A stretch of 64,000 bases of DNA from DAISVY01 sp036826635 (GTDB lineage Bacteria; Zixibacteria; MSB-5A5; GN15; FEB-12), in the NCBI GenBank assembly GCA_036826635.1, contig DAISVY010000008.1, positions 62,001-126,000 on the forward strand, given 5' to 3'. The position numbers and the translations under genes were made by a program. The notes beneath the pieces were generated by a model. That model did no database searches. It worked only from the letters and a program-made list of their open reading frames with translations, and was not told the origin of the DNA. Positions within the stretch are counted from its first letter, which is position 1. Each line of letters opens with the position of its first letter. Of this stretch, positions 53,865 to 63,537 are shown piece by piece.

Positions 53865-56084
53865 TCAATAGCGAGAAAGAACCTCTGAAATGGCCCTGTT
53901 AACCGCAGAATTCTTGAACAAAACCTTGGACGCAGTCGACTGACTTTCCCTGAACTTCTTTATATGCTCAATGGACGGTTTGTCGCCTATCTGACCGAGT
54001 GCCTTAATCACGGCCACTTTCAAATCGTCCCGGGAAACCCGACCACCGGCAAGATCGGCCAGTTTCTGCGGGTCACACAGCAGATCAGTCAGAAACATCC
54101 GGGCTTCTTCACCCCCAAGCTTGCCCAGGGCGGTGACCGCCCGGACAGCTTCCCCGCCTTGGCGACGGGCAATATCGATGAGAATAGGCGCCGCTTCCGG
54201 CTTCCCGGTCAAACCAATAGCGATAATAGCAGCCTCGCGGACTTCCCTGAGCGGATCGTCAGCCATCAGGGTCAAACAATCGACCGCCTCCTCGCCGCCG
54301 ATTTTTTCCAGCGCGGCAATGATCTCCCGCCTGACCCGAACATCCTTGTCGGATATCCGCGCGCGAAGAGCCGGAATCCCCTGCTGATCGTGCAGCGAAC
54401 CGAGAACGAATATACAATTGCGCACGATGTACCATTTCTCATCCGGGAGCTCATGACGGTCGGACGGTCGTTCCAGCATACTGTCATCGAGCAGCATACG
54501 GGAAAACACCTTCAGCGACGACTTGCCCAGCTCGGCCAGTATTTTCAACGTTAACTGTCTTACTGCGCGAAGAGGATGAGAAATAATACGGGACAAAGCC
54601 AGAGCAACACTCTCCGAACCGATATTAACCAGGGTTTCTTTGATAAACCCGGCCTGATCGTGCTGAGCGGTTGTCAGCTCGGCAATCAATCGATCTATTA
54701 TCTCGGGCCGGGCGATATTCTCGAACCCTTTTTTCACGGCCATGGAATCGTAAACGGTCACGTTGTCGTTCACCGTTCGCCGCCCGGCCATAGCCTGAAC
54801 CAGCCGCGCCATCAGATCGTATTGCTTCTCGGCATGACACGACTCGAAGATCTTCCACAGAAGCTCCGAGTATTCGTAGGTTTCGCGGTGCGACTCCAGA
54901 CGCCTGACCACACCGTCAACCGCGGCTTCCATCACCACCCGATCGGTAAGAGAGCTTAACTGCCCCACCACGGTTACCAGAAGATTAAGCGCCAACTGAC
55001 GGAAACCGGGATTATCGGAACCCATATAATCAATCAGGCGACCGAGCAATTCCTGAGCTTTTATCTGTTGACCGGTTTTCAGCAGACGCAGGAAACTATC
55101 GCTGAATTCCGAGATGTCATACTTGCGCTGCCCCTCCGCAAACATGCTGTCGACCAGTTTGTCAACCTGCCGAACCAGTTCTATCTTTATGGCTCCGGTC
55201 TGAGAATGCGGATCATCCACGCCGCCCGCGACATCAAGCCCACTCGACAGTTTCTGATCGAACCCGTCCACGATGAGGTCATGCTGCGGATGACTTTCCA
55301 CCAGCTTGAACATCGACATATAGCGCCAGGTGGCGTCCTCTTTCTTCTGCGGATCGGCGGCGGGGTCGTTGATCTCACACGTCAGATCGGTCAGGTAGTC
55401 GCGGATTCTCTCTGGCGAAATCGTCGCGATTTTCTCCGCCAGCAGATATTCAAGAATGGCCGGATCGAAATCTATACCGTATTTAAGCAGGGTCGTATCA
55501 TGCGCTCCCTGGACTCGGGTAAGCAATCCCAAATCGGTCCCGAACTGATCCATGGCCAAATGCCTGACCGAAAAATCCCCACCGGCGTCGCCACGATACT
55601 TCCGGCGATTCTCAAACAGCTCGAAGGCCGTTTCCGTATTGACCTGAATGGCCTCTACCCCCTGTTTTCTGAGGTAGTCGCTGAAAATGAAATCGGGCGT
55701 GTTGGCGATCTCCCGCCTGGTCATACTTTCGATAAACGTGGTCAACTCACCGATGGTCATGCGTCGCTCGAAGATGATCGTCTTGACATCGAGCACCTGG
55801 AGCAATTGCACGATCTGATCACTGAACACCGATTCCTTAAGCTGGATATTCATCATGTACAAACGGCCGCGTTCGATGTTCAGAGTCACAACGGTTTTGA
55901 ATCTGAAAATACCGTCGATAACGAAAAACGGTTTCTCGACGGCCTTGGCCGACTGCGGGTGGTCCTTGCCGTAGACCGTCACTTTGCGACAGGCCATGGC
56001 CAACTCACGCACCAGAGCGTGAGCCTCGTCGCAGAGATTGGTACTCAATGTTGATTCTTTAATCGACGTTGTAGATCGCTTCAT
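53865..56084 (-). CDS. Large HEAT-repeat protein of the envelope operon
   Basis: A 739-residue cytoplasmic protein without signal or TM segment. Residues about 10-140 form a module (VYGKDHPQSAKAVEKPFFVI, then GRLYMMN and RRMTIGELTTFIE) resembling N-terminal domains seen in some HD-GYP and HEAT proteins. Residues about 320-560 are helical. About 560-735 hold clear HEAT repeats (DPLREVREAAIIAIG, RRQGGEAVRAVTALGKLGG). Function is unknown, probably a scaffold. GGAGAG lies four bases before ATG 56084. It overlaps the BamB-like gene by 26 bases. Confidence 0.82.
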   Translation of the reverse strand: MKRSTTSIKESTLSTNLCDEAHALVRELAMACRKVTVYGKDHPQSAKAVEKPFFVIDGIFRFKTVVTLNIERGRLYMMNIQLKESVFSDQIVQLLQVLDVKTIIFERRMTIGELTTFIESMTRREIANTPDFIFSDYLRKQGVEAIQVNTETAFELFENRRKYRGDAGGDFSVRHLAMDQFGTDLGLLTRVQGAHDTTLLKYGIDFDPAILEYLLAEKIATISPERIRDYLTDLTCEINDPAADPQKKEDATWRYMSMFKLVESHPQHDLIVDGFDQKLSSGLDVAGGVDDPHSQTGAIKIELVRQVDKLVDSMFAEGQRKYDISEFSDSFLRLLKTGQQIKAQELLGRLIDYMGSDNPGFRQLALNLLVTVVGQLSSLTDRVVMEAAVDGVVRRLESHRETYEYSELLWKIFESCHAEKQYDLMARLVQAMAGRRTVNDNVTVYDSMAVKKGFENIARPEIIDRLIAELTTAQHDQAGFIKETLVNIGSESVALALSRIISHPLRAVRQLTLKILAELGKSSLKVFSRMLLDDSMLERPSDRHELPDEKWYIVRNCIFVLGSLHDQQGIPALRARISDKDVRVRREIIAALEKIGGEEAVDCLTLMADDPLREVREAAIIAIGLTGKPEAAPILIDIARRQGGEAVRAVTALGKLGGEEARMFLTDLLCDPQKLADLAGGRVSRDDLKVAVIKALGQIGDKPSIEHIKKFRESQSTASKVLFKNSAVNRAISEVLSRY

Positions 56085-57210
56085 TTTTCTCTCCGAAGCA
56101 GACTATTTCTCCTGACTGAGTGGCAACGTAAACCCGCCGACCGTCCGTCACCGGACCAAAAGCTATTGCTCCCTCAAGTTCGGCCGCATCCACCAGCGTC
56201 CCATCATCCGCCTTCAGAACCAGAACCCGTCCGGTCATCGTCCCGACAATTACAAACTCACCGACGGCCAAAGGCGATCCCTTGACGACTTCACCCGTGG
56301 AATAACGCCACAACTGGCGCCCACCGGCCGTTTCCAGGGCAACTACGCCCCCTCCGCTGTGACCGATGAACACCCTGCCGTGGGCCACCACCGGGGTTGT
56401 CCATATCGGCGCCCCAATATCCTGCTGCCACAGAATCGCACCGCTGGCGGGCTCAAGGGCATATACCCGACCGAGCATATCAGCGACAAAGATTCGTTCA
56501 CCTGCCGCCACCGGACTGACTACGGGTCCGTCAAAGTCAACCTGATAAAGCTCCCGGGCGTCTTCTACTGAAAGAACACAGAGCCGTCCCCGGTCAACCG
56601 GTTGGTACAAGCGACCATCAGCATAACTGACAGCGGCTGCAAGTTGTTGTTCCGGCTCGAAAGCCCAATCCACCTGGCCGTCTTCAAGGGCGTATGCTTC
56701 AAGCTTACCCTCGGTCGACGAAACCAGAAGGCGATTATTCACTATTATCGGAGAAGGTTGAGCATCCTTAACGGGCCGGTTCCAGAGCACCTTATATCTT
56801 ATCAGGTCATAGGCATACAGGCGGCTCCGTCGAGGTCCCAAAGCCACGAAACCGAGAGAATCGGCAGTCACCAAACCGCTCTGCGGTACCCCTTTCAGCT
56901 TAATACGCCCCAGCTTTTGTCCCGTAATCAGATCATAAAAGACGATCCTTTTCTTGGTATTGGGATAAATCAGGCAGCCATGGCCAATCGTCAGCGGCCC
57001 GGCGGGTTTCCCGCCATACCGGGTTTGCCAGACGATATTCAGATGCCCGCGAAACTCGCCCGACTCCACCGCACCTGTCGCGGCCGCCGTACCGTGCGCA
57101 AAAGGCCATTTCTCCTCGAACGAAATCTGGTTTCGCTTCAGATGATAGCGCGCTCCGCAGGAAACCAGCAGAAACAACAAAGGAAACACGAGCAGCAAAC
57201 GCCGGAACAT
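56059..57210 (-). CDS. BamB-like PQQ-repeat beta-propeller lipoprotein
   Basis: Outer-membrane lipoprotein of 383 residues. The lipobox is LFLLVSCGAR (Cys at about 18). Seven or so PQQ/WD-type blades follow (for example LYAYDLIRYKVLWNRPV, VYALEPASGAILWQQDIG, VVALETAGGRQLWRYSTG). BamB helps BamA assemble barrel proteins. ATG 57210 overlaps the stop of the Omp85-fusion gene by one base, which fixes the start and links the two proteins. Confidence 0.87.
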   Translation of the reverse strand: MFRRLLLVFPLLFLLVSCGARYHLKRNQISFEEKWPFAHGTAAATGAVESGEFRGHLNIVWQTRYGGKPAGPLTIGHGCLIYPNTKKRIVFYDLITGQKLGRIKLKGVPQSGLVTADSLGFVALGPRRSRLYAYDLIRYKVLWNRPVKDAQPSPIIVNNRLLVSSTEGKLEAYALEDGQVDWAFEPEQQLAAAVSYADGRLYQPVDRGRLCVLSVEDARELYQVDFDGPVVSPVAAGERIFVADMLGRVYALEPASGAILWQQDIGAPIWTTPVVAHGRVFIGHSGGGVVALETAGGRQLWRYSTGEVVKGSPLAVGEFVIVGTMTGRVLVLKADDGTLVDAAELEGAIAFGPVTDGRRVYVATQSGEIVCFGEKNEAIYNVD

Positions 57211-60020
57211 CAGAAATTCCACCCGAAGAAAAAGTCAAAATCGAATTTGGGACTTACCGTTTCAAAGTCGGTGGTCCGCGTGAAATCAAAACGAAGCTGG
57301 ACAACATAGCCCAGATTAACCCGTACCCCGGCACCGAACGAACCCAGGAACCGGTCGAAATCATCGTCCCAGGCGTTACCGACATCGAAAAACATTGCCC
57401 CGCGAATACCGCGGAAATCAAGACCGCCGATGGGGAAACCGATCAACAGAGCGTCAATAAGGGGGAAACGCAGTTCATTCGAGGCAAACAGTACATTACG
57501 ATTATAGAAATGACGACGACCAAACCCCCGAAACGACCAGCTCCCGCCGAAATATATACGCTGAGGATCATAGCCCGCCGAGGAGTATGCAAAAAGGCGA
57601 TTGGCCAGCGCGGAATAGCGCCCCAGGCGAAAATAATGGCGCACATCGGCAAAAGCCAGCCGGTTCCAACTACGACCCTCGTCAAGAGAGTAAGTCACCC
57701 CGGCTGAAAAATTGTAGCGACGACCTTCGATTGGTCCGGAGATGTCCCAGATTGAGTTGTCATAAACCCAGCTTAACAGACCGGTTACCAGAAACCCTTC
57801 CCGGTCTTCCTGCCCGTAACGCAGATCCTTCTTCTCATAGCGCACATACGTATTCAGGTCAAAGCGGTCGAATTTGGACACCGGGTACGAAAACATCCCC
57901 ACCACCCCGGCCTGACGCTTATAGAAATACTGATCGTGGTCATTGTAGTACTCGTCGTAAAGATGAAACAGTCCCGCTCCCCAGTTCATCCGCTTTTCCC
58001 GATTGAGATAGCTGACCGCGACATTGAACGACGAGAGTATTTCGTCTTTGCTTTCGGCCGTGTTGGCCACCAGAAAATAGTAGGCATGGTTGCCCAGGAT
58101 GTCAGACACGGCCGCCTGAACACCACCCATCGAACCATAGATGGGATCATAAGTAATCATGGACTGGGCAATATCGAACGAATAATCGGTGTCGTATCGT
58201 ATCGAGGCCCGGGCGGTTTTTCCGTCGATCTGCCGGGGATACCAGCAGACGGAACCGGAATCGGGCGCCACGGTTGCAAGGGGCTGAGGATCGGCGATCA
58301 GTTTCATGCTGTACACATGGTACTGCATATCCTGATAACCGGAGTAAATGAGCTCCGAACCGTCGGACGAAAGACGCGGATCATGCGCCCCCGTGACATA
58401 AGTCGACTGCCGTGTAATCTGACCGGAACTGTCGAGCAGAAAAAGATTGTACGAACCCAAACGGTCGGACGAGAAGAAAATCCCGTGCTCCGTCACCTCG
58501 GGCGTTTCGTCCCGGAAATTGCCGAAGGTGAGTTGTTTCACCCGGCGGCCGTTACGAAGGTCTATCTCGAATAAATTGACCGCTCCTTCTTCTCCGTGTG
58601 CACCCTGATCGGACGAAAAGACAATACGGCTGCCGTCCGTCGAAAAAGCCGGATCGATGTCGTTGTAAATATCCTCGGTGATGGCTTCGTACTTACCGGT
58701 CTCCAGATGCAACAGGAAAATGTCCGCCTGCCCGCTCTTGCGTATACCGGAAAATACCACCTGCCGTTCATCGGGCGAAAAACGCGGTGACCGCGCCGCC
58801 ACCAAATCCTCGATACGATAACTGTCCGTCACCCGACTGCAATTCAGATCGTACACATACAACACGTCCCGGGCTTTGGATTTCGAAGAGAACACGATCA
58901 GACCGGAGTTGGTGGCGTCAATCCCGGAGCGCAGCAGATAAAGCGATTCGAATCTGCTGGAACGTTCACCTTTTATCAACGTGCGAAGGCCTTTTCCGTT
59001 CGGCCGTCGCGGTTTGAGATATATACCCGTGTAGCCTCGGCGATAGGCCATGAAGACAAGCCACTCTTTGGTGCCATGACCGTCGTCCCAGGTAACAGGC
59101 ACGCCTTTGACACAATAACCGTCGTAGGTCAGGCGGTCCGATTCCATTTCGGGCAAACCCAACTCGGCCATCTGCGGGTAATAACGTTTCTTCTGAGCAT
59201 ACTCCCATTTCGCCGAAAGCTCGTGAAGTCCGTCCCCGAGAGTATACCGGACGACCTCATCGAAAGTGCGCCCCTTGGTCCAGTTATCGAACAGCCGGGT
59301 GAGTTTATCGGGACCGTACTCGTCGTTGATAAACATACACACGGACTGCCCCAGCTTGTACATGAAATAGCTTCCGCGAACCGTCCAGAACTCGGAAATC
59401 GGCAGTAAGCCACCGCGAATGACCATATCCTTGATGATCAGGTCCGCCTCCGTATCCCAGCCTTCCGACCAGTATTCGGCGATGCCTTCGGTAAACCAGA
59501 GCGGCGGATAAAGGTAACGCGGACGAGACTGGCGTTCCATGCGCTCGGCCAGTTTCGAGAACATGAAAACATGCACCAGTTCATGCCGAATGACATGAAC
59601 GAAATCATAATAGGAACCGTAAAACGGCACCACCACTCGCCCCTTAAGAAATTCGGTAAAACCACCCACCGATTCCGGCAGAAGCTGCGTCACCACGTTG
59701 GTCTGGGCGAAATGGCCGGGCGAGGAATAAATAATAAGCGGGATCTTTCGCGTTATCTCGTGGTTGAATTTCGCCGCCAGCGGGGCGTAGGCATCTTCGG
59801 CAATCCGAGCCGCAACGCGAGCGACCGAACCCTCGTCGACATAGAAATAGATACGGAAATGCTCCGTCGTCATGACCTGCCAGTCAAAACTGGCATACTG
59901 CACTTTGTTTTTACCGAAATAGAACTGCCCGACAGCCGGAGTTACCAGCAAACCGACCAGGGTAACAGCCAACAGCAGAGTGCCGAATTTCCGTATTCTG
60001 ATATCCCTGAGGGGTGACAT
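57210..60020 (-). CDS. Metallopeptidase / TolB-like propeller / Omp85 barrel fusion
   Basis: Exported protein of 936 residues. It has a signal peptide (about 1-31). A peptidase MA-like gluzincin domain (about 45-285) carries HELVH (146-150) and a Glu in WFTEGIAEYW (about 176-185). A PD40/TolB-like beta-propeller covers about 290-610 (SPRFSPDERQVVFSG, DPAFSTDGSRIVFSSD). A C-terminal Omp85/BamA-type barrel covers about 640-936, with SFRGFGRRHFYNRN and a terminal Phe after FFFGW. No POTRA domain is seen. It is followed with one-base overlap by a BamB-like gene. Confidence 0.88.
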   Translation of the reverse strand: MSPLRDIRIRKFGTLLLAVTLVGLLVTPAVGQFYFGKNKVQYASFDWQVMTTEHFRIYFYVDEGSVARVAARIAEDAYAPLAAKFNHEITRKIPLIIYSSPGHFAQTNVVTQLLPESVGGFTEFLKGRVVVPFYGSYYDFVHVIRHELVHVFMFSKLAERMERQSRPRYLYPPLWFTEGIAEYWSEGWDTEADLIIKDMVIRGGLLPISEFWTVRGSYFMYKLGQSVCMFINDEYGPDKLTRLFDNWTKGRTFDEVVRYTLGDGLHELSAKWEYAQKKRYYPQMAELGLPEMESDRLTYDGYCVKGVPVTWDDGHGTKEWLVFMAYRRGYTGIYLKPRRPNGKGLRTLIKGERSSRFESLYLLRSGIDATNSGLIVFSSKSKARDVLYVYDLNCSRVTDSYRIEDLVAARSPRFSPDERQVVFSGIRKSGQADIFLLHLETGKYEAITEDIYNDIDPAFSTDGSRIVFSSDQGAHGEEGAVNLFEIDLRNGRRVKQLTFGNFRDETPEVTEHGIFFSSDRLGSYNLFLLDSSGQITRQSTYVTGAHDPRLSSDGSELIYSGYQDMQYHVYSMKLIADPQPLATVAPDSGSVCWYPRQIDGKTARASIRYDTDYSFDIAQSMITYDPIYGSMGGVQAAVSDILGNHAYYFLVANTAESKDEILSSFNVAVSYLNREKRMNWGAGLFHLYDEYYNDHDQYFYKRQAGVVGMFSYPVSKFDRFDLNTYVRYEKKDLRYGQEDREGFLVTGLLSWVYDNSIWDISGPIEGRRYNFSAGVTYSLDEGRSWNRLAFADVRHYFRLGRYSALANRLFAYSSAGYDPQRIYFGGSWSFRGFGRRHFYNRNVLFASNELRFPLIDALLIGFPIGGLDFRGIRGAMFFDVGNAWDDDFDRFLGSFGAGVRVNLGYVVQLRFDFTRTTDFETVSPKFDFDFFFGWNF

Positions 60021-60232
60021 ATTACCGTATGGGGCTTCGGAGGTTCCTTCACATCATTAACGGCTCGGCGAGAGCGACGGTTCCAATCGCCACCGACCGC
60101 CGAAATCCGACGGCCGTACGATTATCCCTATATCTGCTGTATCGACCGCCGGCTCGCATAGTTGACTTCTTGCCGGATATCTCTCGGAAACTCTCCCCGG
60201 TGGCCAGGTCGCCCGGTACCAAAAGAATGACG

Positions 60233-61819
60233 TCAGCCCACACCCGCATGTTCAATCCGGCACTCAACCGCAGCGAGCAGATTGTCGAACACCAGTTGCT
60301 CGCCCCCGCGCCCGGACTCAATGAGTTGCTGAATCATCTTCGGTCCATACCCGGTCCGCACCAGACAGGATTCGGCCCCGATCACCCGCCCCAGGTACGC
60401 ATCCACCAGCGAATCGCCCACCACCAGAGATCGGCGGAGATCAATTCCCAAATCCAGCGCGGCCGCCTCGGCCATCCCGGCCGCGGGCTTGCGGCTGCCA
60501 CTTTCGCGCGCGAATTCGGTTACCCGACCGCGAGAATGGTAAGGACAGTAGTACAACCCGTCCACCTCCACTTTTTCCCGAGCCAGGATTTCGAGCAACC
60601 GACCGTTTACCCTCTCAACGTCTTCAATACCGAACAACCCGCGGGCCACCCCCGATTGATTGGAAACAATAACGATCTTGTAACCGGCGGCTTTCGCTCG
60701 TCGAAGAGCTTCGGCCGACCCCGGAATCAACTCCACCTGATCCGGATCGGACAGGAAATACTTATCCGCTATGATCGTGCCGTCCCTGTCGGCAATCAGC
60801 GCCGGCGAGTTGTCTTTGGTCGCGGCCAGCATTTCCTCGATTGTTCGGACCACGTCTTCGGGCGTTATGCCGGTAAGACAATAGCGCTCATCGCGGATAC
60901 AGGGACCTTCGCCATGCAGAGAACACGGTCGGCAGGCCTCGTCCACTTCGATTATCCGGTCATGCAACCCGCGCGGAGCAAAACCAAGCACCGGATGAGT
61001 CGGTCCGAAAACAGCCAGCACCGGCGTACCGACCGCCGACGACAGATGGGCAACTCCGGAATCATTGGCCAGAGTAAGATCGGCCCGGGCCATCACCGCC
61101 GCCAGCTTGTCTATGGGACAGTCGACCAGTTGTATCACGTCTTCTTCCGGCAACGAACCGGTCCACGCCACCGCGTGCGCATCGGCGGCCGTCAGAGCCC
61201 GGATTATCCGAATCCCATGCGATGAATTAAGCTCTTCGGCCACCGCCGCAAAACGTTCCGGCGGCCACTGCTTGACCGCATGAGCCGCCCCGGGCGCTAT
61301 CACCACGACACGGTGAGCCGCAAAGAATTCGTCGCTGATCTCATCGGGAAGAGTCCCGACATGCATAACCGGCCGCCGACAGAAGACACTCTGTCCGATT
61401 TGTCGCAGGACATCATTGTATAAGTCGATAGTGTGAGGATATTCAGCGGGGAAAATCTTCTTCCGCACGGCTTGGCGACGTTCCCCTCGTCTCCGGGGAT
61501 AAACCAGCCGGGTGTTGGCAGTCAGCAGCTTTCGTACACACCAGGAACGGAAATTGCCGTGAAGATCGACAATAAGGTCGAAACCGGTTTTGTCCAATTC
61601 AGTAAGGGTGGAAAACAACTCCCGGGCCGAGGCATGGTCGGGGACGGTTCTGATTTCGTCCACTCCGTCGAAACACTCCACGACCGGGCGAAAGCGTTCT
61701 TTGGTCAGAAAAACCAGATGGCTGCCGGGATTGTTAAGATGCAGGTTGAGCACCGTAGCTGAGGTCAGGACAACGTCTCCCAGCGACCCGAAGCGTACAA
61801 CAAGGATCTTCTTCCGCAT
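60233..61819 (-). CDS. Heptosyltransferase-family (GT9) enzyme fused to a GmhB-type HAD phosphatase
   Basis: Bifunctional protein of 528 residues. The GT9 domain (about 1-345) has VVRFGSLGDVVLTSATVLNL, then APGAAHAVKQWPPERFAAVA and NDSGVAHLSSAVGTPVLAVF. The HAD domain (about 345-520) has DRDGTIIADKYFL, SNQSGVARG and GDSLVDAYLG, as in D-glycero-manno-heptose-1,7-bisphosphate 7-phosphatase. GmhB's zinc loop is partial: CPYH is present, but the CDC pair is replaced by Ser-Gly-Ser. It would act in lipopolysaccharide core synthesis. Starts right after the uppP stop. Confidence 0.87.
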   Translation of the reverse strand: MRKKILVVRFGSLGDVVLTSATVLNLHLNNPGSHLVFLTKERFRPVVECFDGVDEIRTVPDHASARELFSTLTELDKTGFDLIVDLHGNFRSWCVRKLLTANTRLVYPRRRGERRQAVRKKIFPAEYPHTIDLYNDVLRQIGQSVFCRRPVMHVGTLPDEISDEFFAAHRVVVIAPGAAHAVKQWPPERFAAVAEELNSSHGIRIIRALTAADAHAVAWTGSLPEEDVIQLVDCPIDKLAAVMARADLTLANDSGVAHLSSAVGTPVLAVFGPTHPVLGFAPRGLHDRIIEVDEACRPCSLHGEGPCIRDERYCLTGITPEDVVRTIEEMLAATKDNSPALIADRDGTIIADKYFLSDPDQVELIPGSAEALRRAKAAGYKIVIVSNQSGVARGLFGIEDVERVNGRLLEILAREKVEVDGLYYCPYHSRGRVTEFARESGSRKPAAGMAEAAALDLGIDLRRSLVVGDSLVDAYLGRVIGAESCLVRTGYGPKMIQQLIESGRGGEQLVFDNLLAAVECRIEHAGVG

Positions 61820-62593
61820 TCAGATGAAAAGATAAAGCCCTATCACACCGACCGCAAAGCAATAGTACGCAAAGTACTCGAATTTCCCGCGCCTGATCGT
61901 CGCCAGCACACCGTATACGGCGATAAGGCCGAAAACAAAAGCGGACAGAGCCCCGGCCAGATAATGCCACAGGCTCACGCTGTCAAGCTGTATCAACTCT
62001 TCCGACTTGAACAAAACAGCCCCGGCAATAGCGGGAATAGCCAGCAAAAAAGAGTATTCGGCTGCCTCGCGTGGTTTTACCCCCAGCATCATTCCGGTCG
62101 CTATGGTCGTCCCCGACCGCGATATGCCCGGCAATACGGCGGCGGCCTGGGCCAGTCCTATTATCACCGCCGAAAACCAGCCTACCGACTCTGCCCGTTT
62201 GGGAACAAAGCGAGTACTCAACAATACCGCCCCGGTCACCAGCAACATAGCCGAGGTAAAAACCGGATTGCTGAAAACACGCTCGAACAAACCGTTGAAA
62301 ATCAGCCCCAGAAAAGCAACGGGAAGCGTCCCCACGACCAGAAGAGCCAGCAGTCGACGCTCCGATTTCATTCCACGGACGAAAACAGAACGGATCAGCC
62401 TGAATATCCGAGTCCGAAAATACACCAGTACCGCTACCAGTGTACCCAGATGAGCCAGCAACTCAAATATCACCCCGGGCGGGTTTACACCCATTATTTC
62501 CTGAACAAGAACAAGGTGCCCTGAAGAGGAGATGGGAAGAAATTCGGTCAGCCCCTGAATGATGCCCAGAAAAACAGCCTCAAGATAGGTCAT
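61820..62593 (-). CDS. uppP: Undecaprenyl-diphosphatase UppP (BacA)
   Basis: UppP recycles the lipid carrier for peptidoglycan and surface polysaccharides. The 257-residue membrane protein has both signatures: QGLTEFLPISSSGHLVLV (about 14-31) and LPGISRSGTTIATGMMLG. It has about seven or eight TM segments. It abuts the GT9-HAD gene, a sensible envelope pairing. Confidence 0.96.
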   Translation of the reverse strand: MTYLEAVFLGIIQGLTEFLPISSSGHLVLVQEIMGVNPPGVIFELLAHLGTLVAVLVYFRTRIFRLIRSVFVRGMKSERRLLALLVVGTLPVAFLGLIFNGLFERVFSNPVFTSAMLLVTGAVLLSTRFVPKRAESVGWFSAVIIGLAQAAAVLPGISRSGTTIATGMMLGVKPREAAEYSFLLAIPAIAGAVLFKSEELIQLDSVSLWHYLAGALSAFVFGLIAVYGVLATIRRGKFEYFAYYCFAVGVIGLYLFI

Positions 62594-62642
62594 GCCGTTC
62601 GGGCCCTGTGCGACGGGTTGCTGTCAATCAAGGCGTTTTTGC

Positions 62643-63296
62643 CTACATCACGTTCATATCAATACCGAAGAACACCCCGTCGTTTCCGTCGATCTGAAAC
62701 TCACCGTAGAGCCCCCAGACGGGTGTCATTTGCCACATGAGACCACCGTTGAGCCCCATTTCCAGATTGCTCTCGGAATCGTCTCCTCTGGCTCCGGCGG
62801 GCAGGTCCAGACTGATCGATTCCACCCGCGCATTGATTCGACCGTAGGGAATAATCGTGCTCTTACCCTCGTTGAAGACAATCGGGTAAGAGGCTATCGC
62901 CTGTGCCCCCACCTGCAACACCGACACCCCCTCCAGATCACTGTATTCGAAGAAACCGCCGAGAGAAAGATCGAACGGTTTATCACCGACCGGTGTCGCA
63001 CTCCAGAACTGCCAGGTAAAATCGGCCCCCAATACAAGCTTGGCATCGCTGTAATCGGTATCAAGCAACCCCAGTTTGATCCGCCCATCGGTATATTTGG
63101 ATAGCCCGTATTTGAAACTCCCGGTAAACGATGTGGCGTCGGCCAGACCGACACTAAATCCAAAAGTCCCCTTTCCCTGCCCTATCGCCTGGGCCGTGGT
63201 CAGTCCACCGAAAGCGGAGCCTACAGCATCCACCCCATATGCCGAACCAGCCCCTAACACTATCAAAACTACCAGGGAAATCAGTTGCCGTTTCAT
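62643..63296 (-). CDS. Outer-membrane beta-barrel-like protein of unknown function
   Basis: Exported protein of 217 residues with a signal peptide (about 1-22, SAYG) and alternating amphipathic strands (FGFSVGLADATSFTGSFKYG, YGEFQIDGNDGVFFGIDM). This fits a small barrel, although the last residue is Met rather than an aromatic. A Gly/Ala-rich N-terminal stretch covers about 25-45. It probably belongs with uppP or stands alone; no ligand can be named. Confidence 0.72.
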   Translation of the reverse strand: MKRQLISLVVLIVLGAGSAYGVDAVGSAFGGLTTAQAIGQGKGTFGFSVGLADATSFTGSFKYGLSKYTDGRIKLGLLDTDYSDAKLVLGADFTWQFWSATPVGDKPFDLSLGGFFEYSDLEGVSVLQVGAQAIASYPIVFNEGKSTIIPYGRINARVESISLDLPAGARGDDSESNLEMGLNGGLMWQMTPVWGLYGEFQIDGNDGVFFGIDMNVM

Positions 63297-63336
63297 ACCG
63301 ATGTCCTTTTTTACTTATACCTTACCATTCAAAACC

Positions 63337-63365
63337 AACCTATTTTTCCCTTCTGCCAGTGTCAA
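63337..63365 (-). promoter_or_regulatory. Sigma-70 promoter candidate for the 62643-63296 gene
   Basis: Perfect TTGACA (63365-63360), a 17-base spacer and TAGGTT (63342-63337) on the minus strand, about 40 bases before ATG 63296. The -10 is weak. The remaining divergent gap to 63537 shows no gene. Confidence 0.45.
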
Positions 63366-63537
63366 TAAAAAACGCGACCGACCCGACGGCAATAATAGTT
63401 GACAGTTCTCCGCTCGCTTTCTTTCTTCTGTGCCGACAGTAATTTGTATTCTTCGGGTGTCCGACGACGTCCGTTCACCATGGCCAGCCCATGCGATCTG
63501 ACGCACGCCAAGACAATAATCGGCAGGGAGACATCAC

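Noticed and set aside
60014..61225. 403-codon plus-strand frame opposite the GT9-HAD fusion
   Set aside because: No start signal or recognisable domain; the opposite strand is clearly coding.
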